A DNA stretch of 43,694 nucleotides. It comes from Pseudomonadota bacterium (lineage in GTDB: Bacteria > Verrucomicrobiota > Verrucomicrobiia > Limisphaerales > SXTU01). Of the stretch, positions 1-8,931 are shown one piece after another. The stretch is from NCBI GenBank assembly GCA_009924135.1, contig RFSE01000031.1, positions 1 through 43,694 on the forward strand, read 5' to 3'. Made by a program: the position numbers and the translations under genes. The notes under the pieces are model-generated. The model saw nothing but the letters and a program-made list of their open reading frames with translations, ran no database searches and had not been told where the DNA came from. How positions within the stretch are numbered: position 1 is the first letter of the stretch; each line of letters opens with the position of its first letter.

Positions 1-15
1 CAAACCCCGGCCGCC

Positions 16-119
16 CCTCGCCTGCCAGTGAGGGAACGGCTGGAACCGGAGCGCAGGGCGCTCCCAACCTCTCGCTACTGGCCCGGTTGACGTGGCCGTG
101 GATCGGTCCGGTGGCGAGG
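16..119 (+). ncRNA. Possible 3' part of a structured RNA (unidentified)
   Basis: The segment folds as a closed multi-arm structure. Bases 16-22 (CCTCGCC) pair perfectly with 113-119 (GGCGAGG). Inside, GCCAGT at 24-29 pairs with ACTGGC at 77-82, GAGG at 30-33 with CCTC at 68-71, and GGAGCGC at 48-54 with GCGCTCC at 58-64. A terminator-like hairpin follows directly at 123-175. No protein reading frame here looks real. It does not match RNase P, tmRNA, SRP RNA, 5S rRNA, or the cobalamin, TPP or SAH riboswitches as far as their conserved cores can be recalled. The window edge may cut its 5' end. The RNA call is an inference from pairing alone. Confidence 0.3.
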
Positions 120-122
120 AGG

Positions 123-175
123 AAAAGCGGAAATACAACCGCGCGAGAGATACCCTCCCGCGCGGTTGTGCTTTT
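123..175 (+). terminator. Bidirectional Rho-independent terminator
   Basis: An 11-bp perfect GC-rich stem (135-145 with 159-169) encloses a 13-nt loop. AAAAGC at 123-128 and GCTTTT at 170-175 flank it and are also complementary, so the hairpin can work on both strands. On the plus strand it would end whatever transcript enters from the left, including the structured segment at 16-119. Confidence 0.6.
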
Positions 176-253
176 GCAGAATCAGGAAAGCAGGAAGGCA
201 GGAATCGGAATTCACGACACGAACCTGTTTGGGGCACGTGGATGGAAGTGGTT

Positions 254-326
254 GGCAGGGCGGGGTTCACCCCGCTTCAACGTGATAAGCAGTTCAAACA
301 TTGAAACGGCGTGAACGCCGCGCCCC
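254..326. repeat. Imperfect palindromic repeat (GGCGTTCACGCC family)
   Basis: Arm 254-282 and arm 300-326 are imperfect reverse complements. Each arm also holds a small perfect hairpin of its own (GCGGGG-TTCA-CCCCGC and GGCG-TGAA-CGCC). A related single arm lies at 35033-35058. The element sits in the 508-bp stretch before the first gene. Bases 327-508 hold nothing else recognisable. Confidence 0.6.
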
Positions 327-508
327 ACGGGCTCACTCCCCCAAACGGACCGTCAGACACCAGTTGTGGCTTGCCCGATGCTGGTGACGTGGTTTGACGT
401 GCGTCTCGTTTCGCGCAGGTCGATCGCGCAAATCATTACAATGAAACCGAGAGCGACAACCAGGTTGCCGGAACGAACGCTGGGAAGTTAAACCGTTCGC
501 TCTAGCGA

Positions 509-2158
509 TCACTCGGCGGCGGCTACAGACACCGGCACCACTTTTGCCCCCTTCTGCACAGCCCAAAGATAGCTTTGCGAACAGATAAACAACGTGCCAT
601 TGGCGGCGACGGGTGTGGCGTAGGCGGTGGACCCAAGGGGAATTTCCGATAGTACTTTCAGGTCTTTGCTGGCGACGTAGGTGACGAGCTTCTTCTTGGT
701 ACCGAGGTAAACCTTGCCGTCGGCCACCAGTGGCGTGCTCCACGTTTCAGACTTCGTGTCATGGACCCAGTAGGGCTTGCCGGTCTTTTCATCAAGGCAA
801 TGAACGTGGCCGGCCAGATCGGCGGCAAAGACCAGGCCACCGCTGATCGCGACGCTGGAGATGCTCCGCTCAAGAGCGTCGTAGGTCCACACGCAGCCGG
901 AGTGCGTGATGTCGCCCGTTTTCGTGGCATCAATGCAGTTCAAAATCCCGCGCCCGCGCCCGTGCATCGGGTCCTGGCCAATCGTGCAATAGACGCGCCC
1001 TTCGTGAAACACCGGCGAAGCGATGAGCTCGCTGGGCCCGAGGAAGGTGCCGTCATCCTTGTTGGTCGTGTACTTCTTGCGCTTGTCGCCGATGTAATAG
1101 TTGAACGGTTTGCCGTCGCCCAAGGGGTCCCGGTAGTTCGGCGGGTTGCAGTCGTAGGACCAGACCTTCTTGAAATGGACCGGCTCGCCCGAGGCATCGG
1201 CGAGCGCCTCGAACGCATAGCATAGGCCGTCGCCGCCGCCGAAGAATACGAGCTTCTTTCCGTTCACCATGCCGATGGTCGGAGGCGACCAGAGACAGTG
1301 CCACATCCGGTGGCCGAGGTCTTCGGTGTCGGTCGCCAGCAGCTTGCCAGTCTTCGCGTTGAGCGCGATGAAGCTCGGCGCGTTGGGGCGCAGGCAGAAC
1401 GTGTGGGCCTGATTCACGCCATTCGCCGAGGTGCAGTAGAGGATATCGCCATCCACCAGAACCGAGCACGCCGCCACATCGTGCGGACAGACGCCAAGCT
1501 CGTTCACGAGATCGTAGCGCCAGAGGATGTCCCCATCGGTCTTCTCCAAAGGCACGGGCGGGTTCTTGCTGCCGGCGATGTAGCTGGCTTCGTCCTTGAA
1601 CGGCCCGTCGTTGCCATCGGCCTGGCCCCTGACATCGAGACACAAAATCTCACACGCACTGGTCACCACATACGCCCGGTTGCCAACGATGGTCGGAGAG
1701 GAGCAGACGCCGAGGTTCTGCTGGCCGTAATGCGCGTCCCTGGGCAGTTGATCCTTCGGCCGCGCCGGCACCGGCAGCCGCCAAAGGGTACGGCCCGTCT
1801 TTTCGTCCAGGCACCAGATCATGCCGCCCTTGGTACGTTTCAAGCGGCTGTCGTTCACCAGACTGGCGTCATCGGTGCCGACAAACACCCGGCCATCGGC
1901 CACGGTCGGATTGCCGCAAATCAAGGTGCCCAGCTTGACGACCCAACGCACATTCTCGGTCGTGCCCGGCAGCATGCCCAAGCCATTAGGGGACTTTTCG
2001 CCCGGCTTGAACGTATCCGGCAAGCCCCGCTCCACCGAGACCATGTTGCGTCCCAGATCGGCACCACCCCACGCCGGCCAGTCCGCCGCCCAGGCCGGAG
2101 CGGCCGCGAAAATGAGGGACAACGTTGCCGCAAGGACGATGGGTTTGGTGGTGGCCAT
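509..2158 (-). CDS. Secreted PQQ-like beta-propeller protein
   Basis: 549 residues. A Sec signal peptide (MATTKPIVLAATLSLIFAAAPAWA) ends near residue 24 and is followed by the DWPAWGG segment typical of secreted PQQ-like WD propellers in Verrucomicrobiota and Planctomycetota. Several repeats of the form 'VADGRVFVGTDD' or 'LDEKTGKPYWVHDT' alternate strand and turn through the chain, as in PQQ/BamB-type blades. It is probably periplasmic. The family includes both quinoprotein dehydrogenases and scaffold propellers without cofactor; no PQQ-ligand set is obvious, so no enzymatic activity is assigned. It is divergent from a second propeller gene 58 bp away. The ATG start is favoured because the signal peptide begins there. 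Confidence 0.85.
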   Translation of the reverse strand: MATTKPIVLAATLSLIFAAAPAWAADWPAWGGADLGRNMVSVERGLPDTFKPGEKSPNGLGMLPGTTENVRWVVKLGTLICGNPTVADGRVFVGTDDASLVNDSRLKRTKGGMIWCLDEKTGRTLWRLPVPARPKDQLPRDAHYGQQNLGVCSSPTIVGNRAYVVTSACEILCLDVRGQADGNDGPFKDEASYIAGSKNPPVPLEKTDGDILWRYDLVNELGVCPHDVAACSVLVDGDILYCTSANGVNQAHTFCLRPNAPSFIALNAKTGKLLATDTEDLGHRMWHCLWSPPTIGMVNGKKLVFFGGGDGLCYAFEALADASGEPVHFKKVWSYDCNPPNYRDPLGDGKPFNYYIGDKRKKYTTNKDDGTFLGPSELIASPVFHEGRVYCTIGQDPMHGRGRGILNCIDATKTGDITHSGCVWTYDALERSISSVAISGGLVFAADLAGHVHCLDEKTGKPYWVHDTKSETWSTPLVADGKVYLGTKKKLVTYVASKDLKVLSEIPLGSTAYATPVAANGTLFICSQSYLWAVQKGAKVVPVSVAAAE

Positions 2159-2177
2159 TGTGCCCCATTAACGACAT

Positions 2178-2201
2178 GGTTGAACTGCTGTTTCTTCAAC
2201 C
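2178..2201. promoter_or_regulatory. Inverted repeat in divergent intergenic region (possible operator)
   Basis: GGTTGAA (2178-2184) and TTCAACC (2195-2201) form a perfect 7-bp inverted repeat with a 10-nt spacer, central in the 58-bp gap between two divergently transcribed propeller genes. Half-site spacing of about 17 bp suits a dimeric regulator. It could equally be chance; no regulator is encoded next to it. Confidence 0.3.
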
Positions 2202-2216
2202 TGTCAGATTCCGCCC

Positions 2217-3506
2217 ATGAAGATGCTCCGTGCAAATCAACTGGTCCCGTGGCTGGCCTTGCTGGCTGGAGTCGCCCACGGGGTCGCCGCCGCCCTCCCT
2301 TCGCCGGAGGAATTTCAGACAAACTGGCCGCGCTTCCGTGGTCCCGGCGGTGGCGGTGTCAGCACGCAAACCGCCGTGCCATTGACCTGCGATCTCAAGA
2401 CCGGGGCGAATCTGGCTTGGACGGTTCCGGTGCCAGCCGCAGGCTTCAGTTCGCCGGTCGTCTGGGGCAGCCGGGTTTTTCTCTCCGGCGGGGATGCTGC
2501 CCGTCACGGCGTGATGTGTTTCGACACCCATTCGGGTAAACTGGTCTGGCACCGCGCGGTTCCCAAAACCGTCGCCGATCCCGACGAGCCGGCGGAAGTG
2601 CCCGATCAGTGCGGCATGGCCGCCGCGACCGTCGCCACTGATGGACTCCGCGTTTACGCCATGTTCGCGAATGGCGACGTCGCCGCATTCAGTTTCACAG
2701 GCGAAGTAATCTGGTCGAAACACCTGCCCGTCCTGAAGAACCCCTACGGTCATGCCACCTCGCTGCTCACCTGGCAGGACCGCGTAATCGTCCAGCTTGA
2801 TCAGGGCGAACTGGAAGACAAGCTGAGCAAACTCTACGCCTTCGATGGCACCACTGGGGCCATCGTTTGGCAGCAACCCCGCCCGGCGGGCGCGTCGTGG
2901 GCCACGCCGATCACGTTGGAAGCTGCCGGCCAGCCCCAGATCATCACTCTCGCCGTGCCCTGGGTCGTCGCGTACGCGGCCAAGGACGGCGGTGAACTTT
3001 GGCGGGCCAATTGTCTCGACGGCGAGGTCACTCCCTCGCCGGTCTTCGCCGGCGGCACCCTGTTTGTCGTCAGCCCAACGCGGAAGCTGCAGGCCATCCG
3101 TCCCGATGGGCGTGGGGACGTCACGAAAACCCATCTCGGCTGGGTGGCCGAAGACGGCATCCCCGATGTGACCAGTCCCGTGAGCGACGGCGGGCTGGTG
3201 TTCCTCCTCGACTCCAGCGGCGGGCTGACCTGCTACGACGCGAAAAACGGCAAGAAGCAATGGACACAAGACCTGGAGGAGGAATGCAACGCCTCACCCA
3301 GCCTGGTCGGCAACCGCGTGTATCTCATCACGAAGAAAGGCACCCTGTTGGTGTTGGAAGCGGCCCGTCAGTTCAAGGAACTCGGCCGGTCATCGCTCGG
3401 CGAACCCATCTTCGCCAGCCCGGCCTTTGCCCAGAACAAAATGTTCGTCCGCGGGCTCAAGCACCTGATTTGCCTCGGGGCCAAGAACGAGAGACCAACC
3501 AATTGA
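2217..3506 (+). CDS. Secreted PQQ-like beta-propeller protein
   Basis: 429 residues with a signal peptide (MKMLRANQLVPWLALLAG..., cleavage near AAA at about residue 26), then 'NWPRFRGPGGGGVS', the usual opening of Verrucomicrobial and Planctomycetal PQQ-like propellers. Blades such as 'GLVFLLDSSGGLTCYDAKNGKKQW' and 'LYAFDGTTGAIVWQQ' carry the aspartate/glycine turn and tryptophan of the PQQ_2 repeat. Probably periplasmic; substrate and cofactor unknown. It is divergent from the 549-residue propeller gene and shares its 58-bp control region. A start at the third codon (also ATG) is possible. Bases 3507-3803, downstream, hold nothing convincing. Confidence 0.85.
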   Translation: MKMLRANQLVPWLALLAGVAHGVAAALPSPEEFQTNWPRFRGPGGGGVSTQTAVPLTCDLKTGANLAWTVPVPAAGFSSPVVWGSRVFLSGGDAARHGVMCFDTHSGKLVWHRAVPKTVADPDEPAEVPDQCGMAAATVATDGLRVYAMFANGDVAAFSFTGEVIWSKHLPVLKNPYGHATSLLTWQDRVIVQLDQGELEDKLSKLYAFDGTTGAIVWQQPRPAGASWATPITLEAAGQPQIITLAVPWVVAYAAKDGGELWRANCLDGEVTPSPVFAGGTLFVVSPTRKLQAIRPDGRGDVTKTHLGWVAEDGIPDVTSPVSDGGLVFLLDSSGGLTCYDAKNGKKQWTQDLEEECNASPSLVGNRVYLITKKGTLLVLEAARQFKELGRSSLGEPIFASPAFAQNKMFVRGLKHLICLGAKNERPTN

Positions 3507-3803
3507 TTCGGAGATAAACGGTGGTTAAAAGCGCAGCGGGGCTGTCGCACATGCCTCCGGTGACATTGATAGAAAGTACATTCCTCACCGCCAGCGGAGT
3601 CTTAAAGCGTGCAAACGGAAATTCCATAGTGGCCTGCGTCAGGCAGGACAAGTTCAGTGCTCGCACGATCGACCTGCCATCCATTCGCAAACCTTCGGTT
3701 GCTAAAAGTCAAGCTAATCAATCACCGCTTTTGAATAAACCGGGCTTTCCAAAGTCTCACCTTGGCTGTGATTACTGAAAATCTGAAACCTGAAATTGAT
3801 ACC

Positions 3804-4025
3804 GTGAAAAGCTCCGCCAAAAAGTCTCTGCCCATGTGGGTCCGTTGGATACCCGCCTTCGCTCTGGTTACGATCCTCTATTTCGCCAGCGTTGCCCCCG
3901 TTTTGCAGCTCGTTCAAAACCACACCTTGAGCAACCACGCGTTGCTCATCTATAAGCCGCTCATCAGCATCCACTCTCCCCTGTACCAGCTGACGTTCGA
4001 TTATTTGATGGAATACCCCAGTTGA
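3804..4025 (+). CDS. Small hydrophobic protein, unknown function
   Basis: About 73 residues from the GTG chosen here. One hydrophobic stretch (WVRWIPAFALVTILYFASVAPVLQLV) could span the membrane, followed by a polar tail ending in LMEYPS. No family was recognised. The frame is open back to a TTG at 3762, but bases 3774-3800 look like a repeat arm (CTGAAA/CTGAAAC units), so the later GTG, or ATG 3834, is more likely. A dedicated hairpin terminator follows 51 bp after the stop, which supports a real expressed gene. Confidence 0.5.
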   Translation: MKSSAKKSLPMWVRWIPAFALVTILYFASVAPVLQLVQNHTLSNHALLIYKPLISIHSPLYQLTFDYLMEYPS

Positions 4026-4076
4026 GGTATTTTCCGGCCCGGGATCGGCTGCCGGTTAATTTCCCGTTCGTTCTCA

Positions 4077-4110
4077 CACACCAAGCTAACACCTTGGTGT
4101 GCTTGCTTTT
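4077..4110 (+). terminator. Rho-independent terminator
   Basis: CACACCAAG (4077-4085) and CTTGGTGTG (4093-4101) form a perfect 9-bp stem with a 7-nt loop, followed by CTTGCTTTT. It lies after the small membrane protein on the plus strand and before the converging 811-residue gene. Confidence 0.7.
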
Positions 4111-4146
4111 AGGGTCCGCAAGGCGGAAACCGGGGCGATTAGATGG

Positions 4147-6582
4147 TCATCGGTAACTCAGCGACGCCGTGGCCGTGCAGTTGACGTTTGCGGTCAGGCG
4201 CAGCCAATGCGCCGGGAGGAGCGGATCGAACACCACCGTCGCCCCCGCTTCACCGGGTGGTGCGGTCACCCGCTGGTGCGGCACCCATTTGCCGGTGCCC
4301 AGCGGATCAACTTCGATCTCAATAATGACCGGCTGCGGGTGCTGATGGCTCAGCTTCAGGGTGCGCTGGTCAAAGCCCCACATTAAATACGGGTCGCTCG
4401 GCGTGCCGGCTTGCACCGGGGTGAGCTTCCATGGTCCCCCGTCTCCCCGCGGCTTCCCGAACTGCCAGAGATCATCAACTGCGCCGGCCCAAAGCGCGGC
4501 CTTGCCATCGTCGCTGCGGATGATGTGTGTCCCCTTGGCATCGTCGGTGACACCGCTGAGCAGCAACAGGCCCCGGTAGGTGGCATAGTCCTTGATCCGC
4601 CGGTTGTGGGTGGTGACGGGCCGGATTTTTCCGAAACCACCGGAGCTTTCAGCCGGCAGTTCGTAAAAGATGCCGCCACAGTTGAAGAGGTCACGTTCGG
4701 TGACAACCTCGCGATCTACCCGTTCAGCGCCCAGCACGCCGGGGGCATCGAACGCCACGTCCCCCTTCGGCAACCGCCAGCGCCGGCCCTTTTCATCGGT
4801 GTACAGGACGGACGCCGCATCGTAGGTGAGCACGCCATCGGGGATGGCCATGTTCTTCCGCAGATATGCTTCCGCTGGCGCGTCGTTGCGCCGCACGAGG
4901 TTCAGCTCGCCGTCCAATTCGTAGTACGCATCCGCCGTGGCGAAAGCGAGGGTGCGGAGGTTGTCGCCCCGGGCGCGCAGCAGGCCCCCGGAGACGTTCT
5001 TGTCCACCGGCTTCGCAACGCCGTCGAAAATGTCCGTCGCGGAGGCGCCACGCTTGTCCTCGTTGCGATAATGCAGCAGCGCAGTCGCACTCGCGCAGTC
5101 ACGGCTGGCGGTTACGCGCAGCCAGATGCCCTGTTCATCTGCTTTGAAATTGAGCTGCGCGCCTGAACGCGCCGCCACCGGCACCTCGCGCAACTGGGCC
5201 CACTGACCATCACCTCTGGCATCCACCTCCAGCGTGAAGGTGACCGGCTCCGGCTCGTCGTGTTGCAGCCAAAGCGCGCGCTGCGCGAAACCGCTGAAGA
5301 GAATGGGATCGCTTGGGGCGCGTGCGGCCACCTTGTCCGCGAGCCACACCGCGCCCTGTCCAATGGGCGGGCCGAGTTCATCCAGCCGACGCGGCTCGAC
5401 AAACCAGAGATTGGATTGCGACTGCCCGGGGGAGAGGACTTTGCCCTTGGCTTTGCGCGCGTTCAGGAACTCGCTTTTGGCCGTCACGTCGCAGCCAAAA
5501 ACCACGCGGTCATTCCAACGGCAGAAGTCACCGGTGACGCACAGATGCGTCGAACGCGGGGCGATGCCCGCCGAGTTCCGGGCCGAAAACGTCTTCGGGA
5601 AATTCCAGAGCGTGCCATGCATGGTCATGAGCAGGTCGCGCTCGCCGATGTCGCGGATGCGCGGCCACTCGGTGTGCCAGCCGTGGCCGCCATCGTAGGT
5701 GTGCGAAGCCTTGGGCAGCCGGTAAGTGAGCCACTTGCCCCCATCAAGACACAACACGATCACGGAACGCTTGTCCCAGCCCGTGGCCCACACGGGGTCA
5801 GTGTCGGGCTGGGCGTTGCCGTAAATCCCGCCGGGACCAGTGACCTCGACAAACTGGTTGCGCCGCACCAGTTGGAAATCGCCCGCACCCGTCCATTCGC
5901 CAAGCGCGCCGCTCTCGGTATCGGGGTTTGTCTCGGCCGCCTTGCCGTGCTCCCCATTGTTGGAAAAGACCAGCCGGCCCTGGCCGGAAAACAATCCCTT
6001 GCCATGCCAGCCAGGAAGTTTGGTCTCCAGCGTGGCGGGATGCGCTTCGCTCGTCTGCCCCGGCTTCGGCTTGTTCATGCGCTCCTTCAGCAGGCCGGTG
6101 ACCACGAGCGAATGGACATCCACCTCGTAAAGTCCGGCCTCCATGGTCGCGACGTACACCTTGTTCGCGGGATCAGTGAGGTGGCGCGCAACTCCCGTGA
6201 GCCGGCCGGGCATCTTCTGCCACGGAACGACCCGCACGTTGCGCTGGGCGTCGATGAAGTAAGGCCCGATGATCAACTGCCCCGACTCGCGATGGATCAT
6301 GCGATCGGCCGGGGTGCCGCCGATGCTCTCGGGCCGGACAATCTGCCGGAGGTCCGGGGTGATTTCGTAGAGTTTGTCCGACGATCCAAACGGCAGGTGT
6401 GGCCCGTAGCTCACCACCCACAGCCGGTCCGCCCACGGCACCACCGCCCCTGTGCCACACTCGCCCTCGTTGTTGAACATCGCGAGGGACGGATAGACCC
6501 CGCTGATGCTGCGTGGTCCATCAGCCCGTGTCGCGCTGGAGAAACAGGCAGCCAAAAGGAGCGGGACCAGGTGCAATTTCAT
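4147..6582 (-). CDS. Large secreted protein, unknown function
   Basis: 811 residues with a Sec signal peptide (MKLHLVPLLLAACFSSATRA, about 20 residues). The mature part has short beta-rich repeats such as 'LYEVDVHSLVVTGL', 'NKVYVATMEAGLYEV' and 'WLTYRLPKASHTYDGGHGWHTEWP', consistent with a beta-propeller or other all-beta exported fold. Two similar segments (about 440-510 and 740-811) each contain 'GTGKWVP' or 'GDGQWAQ' followed by 'WLRLTAN' or 'WLRVTAS', suggesting an internal duplication of a beta-sandwich module. No catalytic motif was recognised. It is divergent from the frameshifted AraC gene with 92 bp between, so that regulator may once have controlled it. Confidence 0.75.
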   Translation of the reverse strand: MKLHLVPLLLAACFSSATRADGPRSISGVYPSLAMFNNEGECGTGAVVPWADRLWVVSYGPHLPFGSSDKLYEITPDLRQIVRPESIGGTPADRMIHRESGQLIIGPYFIDAQRNVRVVPWQKMPGRLTGVARHLTDPANKVYVATMEAGLYEVDVHSLVVTGLLKERMNKPKPGQTSEAHPATLETKLPGWHGKGLFSGQGRLVFSNNGEHGKAAETNPDTESGALGEWTGAGDFQLVRRNQFVEVTGPGGIYGNAQPDTDPVWATGWDKRSVIVLCLDGGKWLTYRLPKASHTYDGGHGWHTEWPRIRDIGERDLLMTMHGTLWNFPKTFSARNSAGIAPRSTHLCVTGDFCRWNDRVVFGCDVTAKSEFLNARKAKGKVLSPGQSQSNLWFVEPRRLDELGPPIGQGAVWLADKVAARAPSDPILFSGFAQRALWLQHDEPEPVTFTLEVDARGDGQWAQLREVPVAARSGAQLNFKADEQGIWLRVTASRDCASATALLHYRNEDKRGASATDIFDGVAKPVDKNVSGGLLRARGDNLRTLAFATADAYYELDGELNLVRRNDAPAEAYLRKNMAIPDGVLTYDAASVLYTDEKGRRWRLPKGDVAFDAPGVLGAERVDREVVTERDLFNCGGIFYELPAESSGGFGKIRPVTTHNRRIKDYATYRGLLLLSGVTDDAKGTHIIRSDDGKAALWAGAVDDLWQFGKPRGDGGPWKLTPVQAGTPSDPYLMWGFDQRTLKLSHQHPQPVIIEIEVDPLGTGKWVPHQRVTAPPGEAGATVVFDPLLPAHWLRLTANVNCTATASLSYR

Positions 6583-6674
6583 CGTCCCAGACTGGCCACC
6601 CGCCGGCCGGGAGGCAATCGCAATGCCTTATGCCGGCTTGAAATCGCTTACACTCCCGCCATCGTGTTCGCTGA

Positions 6675-7546
6675 ATGCCGGACGCCCTGCGCCACCAACT
6701 CTCACTTGATGTCTGGCGCAGCCTGCGCTGTGAGTGGCTGTGGGTGTATCGCGGCGAACCAAAGCGAACCCAGGTGTGGTCGGCGGAGATCCCCGTTCCG
6801 CCGGGCGTGTTTTTCGTCGAGCAGGGCGAAGCACGGATCCGCGCTTACGGTCAGGAACACAGCATTGCCCGGGGCAGCGCCTTTTTCACAGCGCCTGGCC
6901 ACCGGCAGCAATGGTTTGCGACCGGCACCCGGTTGCTTTCAGTCGGTTTTCGGGCCGACTGGCCGGACGGCACTCCCCTGCACCGCACCGGGCTCAACCT
7001 CGTCGCGAGTGTGCCCGGACTTCGCCGTGCCACGCTGCAACTGTACCGCCAGATTCATGGCAGCAGGAAGGCCATCGACTATCAGGAATCGGTCCTGCCA
7101 CACCCGCTGGACCCAATGGCCTGGGCTCAACGCGAACCGCGTTTCACACTTGGTTCGTCGTGTTTCTGGACACCTTGCAGAAATGCGGCGTCGCTCCCGA
7201 ACTGCGGGCCGGAAGCAGCCAGCGCATTGTGGATCAACTCGTCGCGTGGCTCAATTCACTCCCACTCGATCATACCAGCCCCTCGTTGCCCGACGGTTTT
7301 CCGCTGGGTCTCCGCCGCGCCGACCAACTTCTGCAACAGCAGGTTGGCATCGGCCTGCGCGCGTTCATCGAACGACGGCGGCTCAACGCGGCCCGGACCC
7401 GGCTGCTGGGGGAAACCATCCCCATCAAGGAACTCGCCTTTGCCCTCGGCTTCCGGCACGCCTCCCACTTCACCGCCTGGTTTCGGCGCCATGCCGGCCT
7501 GCCGCCCTCGGCGTATCGGTCCAGCGGTGCGCCCGACGCAGCTTAA
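6675..7546 (+). pseudogene. AraC-family transcriptional regulator, frameshifted
   Basis: An AraC regulator is split over two frames. The first frame (6675 to about 7142) gives a cupin-like sensor half ending LDPMAWAQREPRF. The next frame (about 7142-7546) continues HTWFVVFLDTLQKCG and ends in the two helix-turn-helix units, with 'IPIKELAFALGFRHASHF' and 'RHAGLPPSAYR', the AraC signature. Joining needs one extra base near 7140-7146, so a single base seems missing. Repaired length would be about 290 residues, normal for the family. As read, the protein loses DNA binding. It is divergent from the 811-residue secreted protein, its likely former target. A sequencing error is a real alternative. 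Confidence 0.8.
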
Positions 7547-7599
7547 AGCAGTAGGGCGAAAACAGGATGAACCACGAAGACACAAGGAACACAAAGTAG

Positions 7600-8163
7600 C
7601 TACTCCTTGACGCGGATATTCCGAATCTGGATCGCACCAAACTCCGCGCGCAACATGAACCGGGTGTTCGCCGCGCCGGCCTTGGAAGTGCGGACGGTCT
7701 CCCCGCCGACCTTGTGCTCGACCTTGTCGCCTTGGACGATGATTTCCAGCGTGGACCAATCGCCTTCCTTCACGTTCTTGGTTTCCTTCACTCCGGGGAC
7801 GACATCGAACTTCGTACCGCGCAGGAAGAAGTCGTTGTTGCACTTCGGGCCGGCCTGGAAATCCAGCTTGATGTGGACGTCCTTGGTGAACTCCTTCGTC
7901 GTCTCGATGTAGAGGTTCCCCTTCACCGCCGGGTCATACACGAGGATGCCATCCACCACCTTGAACCGGCCGCCGAATGCCTCCGTCTTGCCCTGTAGTG
8001 GTTCGGGTTTGGGCGTCTTGGCCGTCTGCCAGCCGTCCAGGTTCTTGCCGTTAAACAACAGGGTGAAACCGGGCTCCGGAGTGAAATCAGCCGCCCCGGC
8101 GCGTGGCCCCGAAAACAAGGCCGTGAGACTGGTAAGCAGAAGGACCAATGGGAAGATGCGCAT
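7600..8163 (-). CDS. DUF1080 (3-keto-disaccharide hydrolase-like) secreted protein
   Basis: 187 residues with a signal peptide (MRIFPLVLLLTSLTALFSGPRAGA). The mature chain begins 'PEPGFTLLFNGKNLDGWQ', the hallmark of DUF1080 (PF06439), a concanavalin-like beta-sandwich common in PVC bacteria. Some members hydrolyse 3-keto-glycosides. The family pattern continues with 'GILVYDP', 'DVHIKLDFQAG', 'NNDFFLRG', 'WSTLEIIVQGD' and 'IQIRNIRVKE'. It is short but complete. The frame is open further upstream to 8571, but the signal peptide fixes the start at 8163. A repeat-like single arm (7556-7590) lies just past its stop. It could act with the Tat-exported oxidoreductase at 29477 in 3-keto sugar chemistry, which is an inference. 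Confidence 0.85.
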   Translation of the reverse strand: MRIFPLVLLLTSLTALFSGPRAGAADFTPEPGFTLLFNGKNLDGWQTAKTPKPEPLQGKTEAFGGRFKVVDGILVYDPAVKGNLYIETTKEFTKDVHIKLDFQAGPKCNNDFFLRGTKFDVVPGVKETKNVKEGDWSTLEIIVQGDKVEHKVGGETVRTSKAGAANTRFMLRAEFGAIQIRNIRVKE

Positions 8164-8349
8164 GGCAATCTGATATCGCGAACACCGCCCCGGCGCGAGG
8201 GCAAATTTGGGCGTGGCCGGATCATGGTTGCATCTCTCTCCCCCCGAGGAACTAAATCTTCCGGAGATACGGCGTTGAGGGGCAAGTTGCGCCCGCTTTA
8301 CGTCGCCCCATGGAAGGTGATAATCTCTGCCCGTGAAAGCAACGTGGTA

Positions 8350-8931
8350 ATGCCTGTCCCGCCGCCAACGATCTACGTCATCGCCGGCTGCAACGGCGCG
8401 GGCAAAACCACGTTCGCCAAGGAGTTTCTGCCCCGCGAAGTGAAGTGCCTCCGCTTCCTGAATGCCGATGAAATGGCCCGAGGTCTCTCGCCTCTCGACC
8501 CGGCTGCCGGTGCGGCCAGAGCGGCTCGCCTGCTGCTGACTGAAATCCAAAGAGCATTCGATGCCCGCCAAACCTTCGGGTTGGAGACAACCCTGAGCGG
8601 CCTCACCTACAAGCGGATGCTGATCAACGCACGTGAGCGAGGTTATGTCGTGAAGCTCTTTTACCTATGGCTTCCTTCGGCAAAAGTGGCGATCCGGCGT
8701 GTGCGCGAGCGCGTGCGCAAAGGCGGCCACGCCGTTCCTCCCGCCGACATACGCCGCCGTTATCACCGGAGCATCAGCAATCTGGCCCAACATTACCTGC
8801 CTCTCGCCGACGAATGGACGATCTTCGATAACAGCTGCAAGGTGCCCCGCGTGGTGGCCGACGGGGCTGAAGGTGAAACCAGAGTTATGGACGAATCCCT
8901 GGTCCGACTGATAAAAACTCATCAGACATGA
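8350..8931 (+). CDS. Zeta toxin-family P-loop kinase
   Basis: 193 residues. Walker A 'GCNGAGKTTF' lies at about residues 13-22, followed by 'RFLNADEMARGLSP', a phosphate-acceptor-site motif, then 'LETTLSG', which together match zeta toxin / UDP-GlcNAc kinase-like proteins. The arginine-rich segment 'IRRVRERVRKGGHAVP' is the usual lid. The frame extends back to 8224, but the ATG at 8350 starts the conserved fold exactly. The stop overlaps the start of the next small gene (ATGA, 8928-8931), so the two are translationally coupled. It may be one half of a toxin-antitoxin-like pair or a metabolic small-molecule kinase; the substrate cannot be told. Confidence 0.85.
   Translation: MPVPPPTIYVIAGCNGAGKTTFAKEFLPREVKCLRFLNADEMARGLSPLDPAAGAARAARLLLTEIQRAFDARQTFGLETTLSGLTYKRMLINARERGYVVKLFYLWLPSAKVAIRRVRERVRKGGHAVPPADIRRRYHRSISNLAQHYLPLADEWTIFDNSCKVPRVVADGAEGETRVMDESLVRLIKTHQT

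Noticed and set aside
1298-2539. Long plus-strand open frame (413 codons) opposite the first propeller gene
   Set aside because: No motif or signal peptide; high-GC antisense shadow of the 549-residue propeller gene.
3521-3778. 85-codon open frame after the second propeller gene
   Set aside because: GTG start without ribosome site, no domain, and its end overlaps a repeat-like arm; coding is not supported.
5260-7554. Very long plus-strand open frame (764 codons)
   Set aside because: Antisense to the 811-residue secreted gene and then out of frame with AraC; arginine-rich with no recognisable domain.
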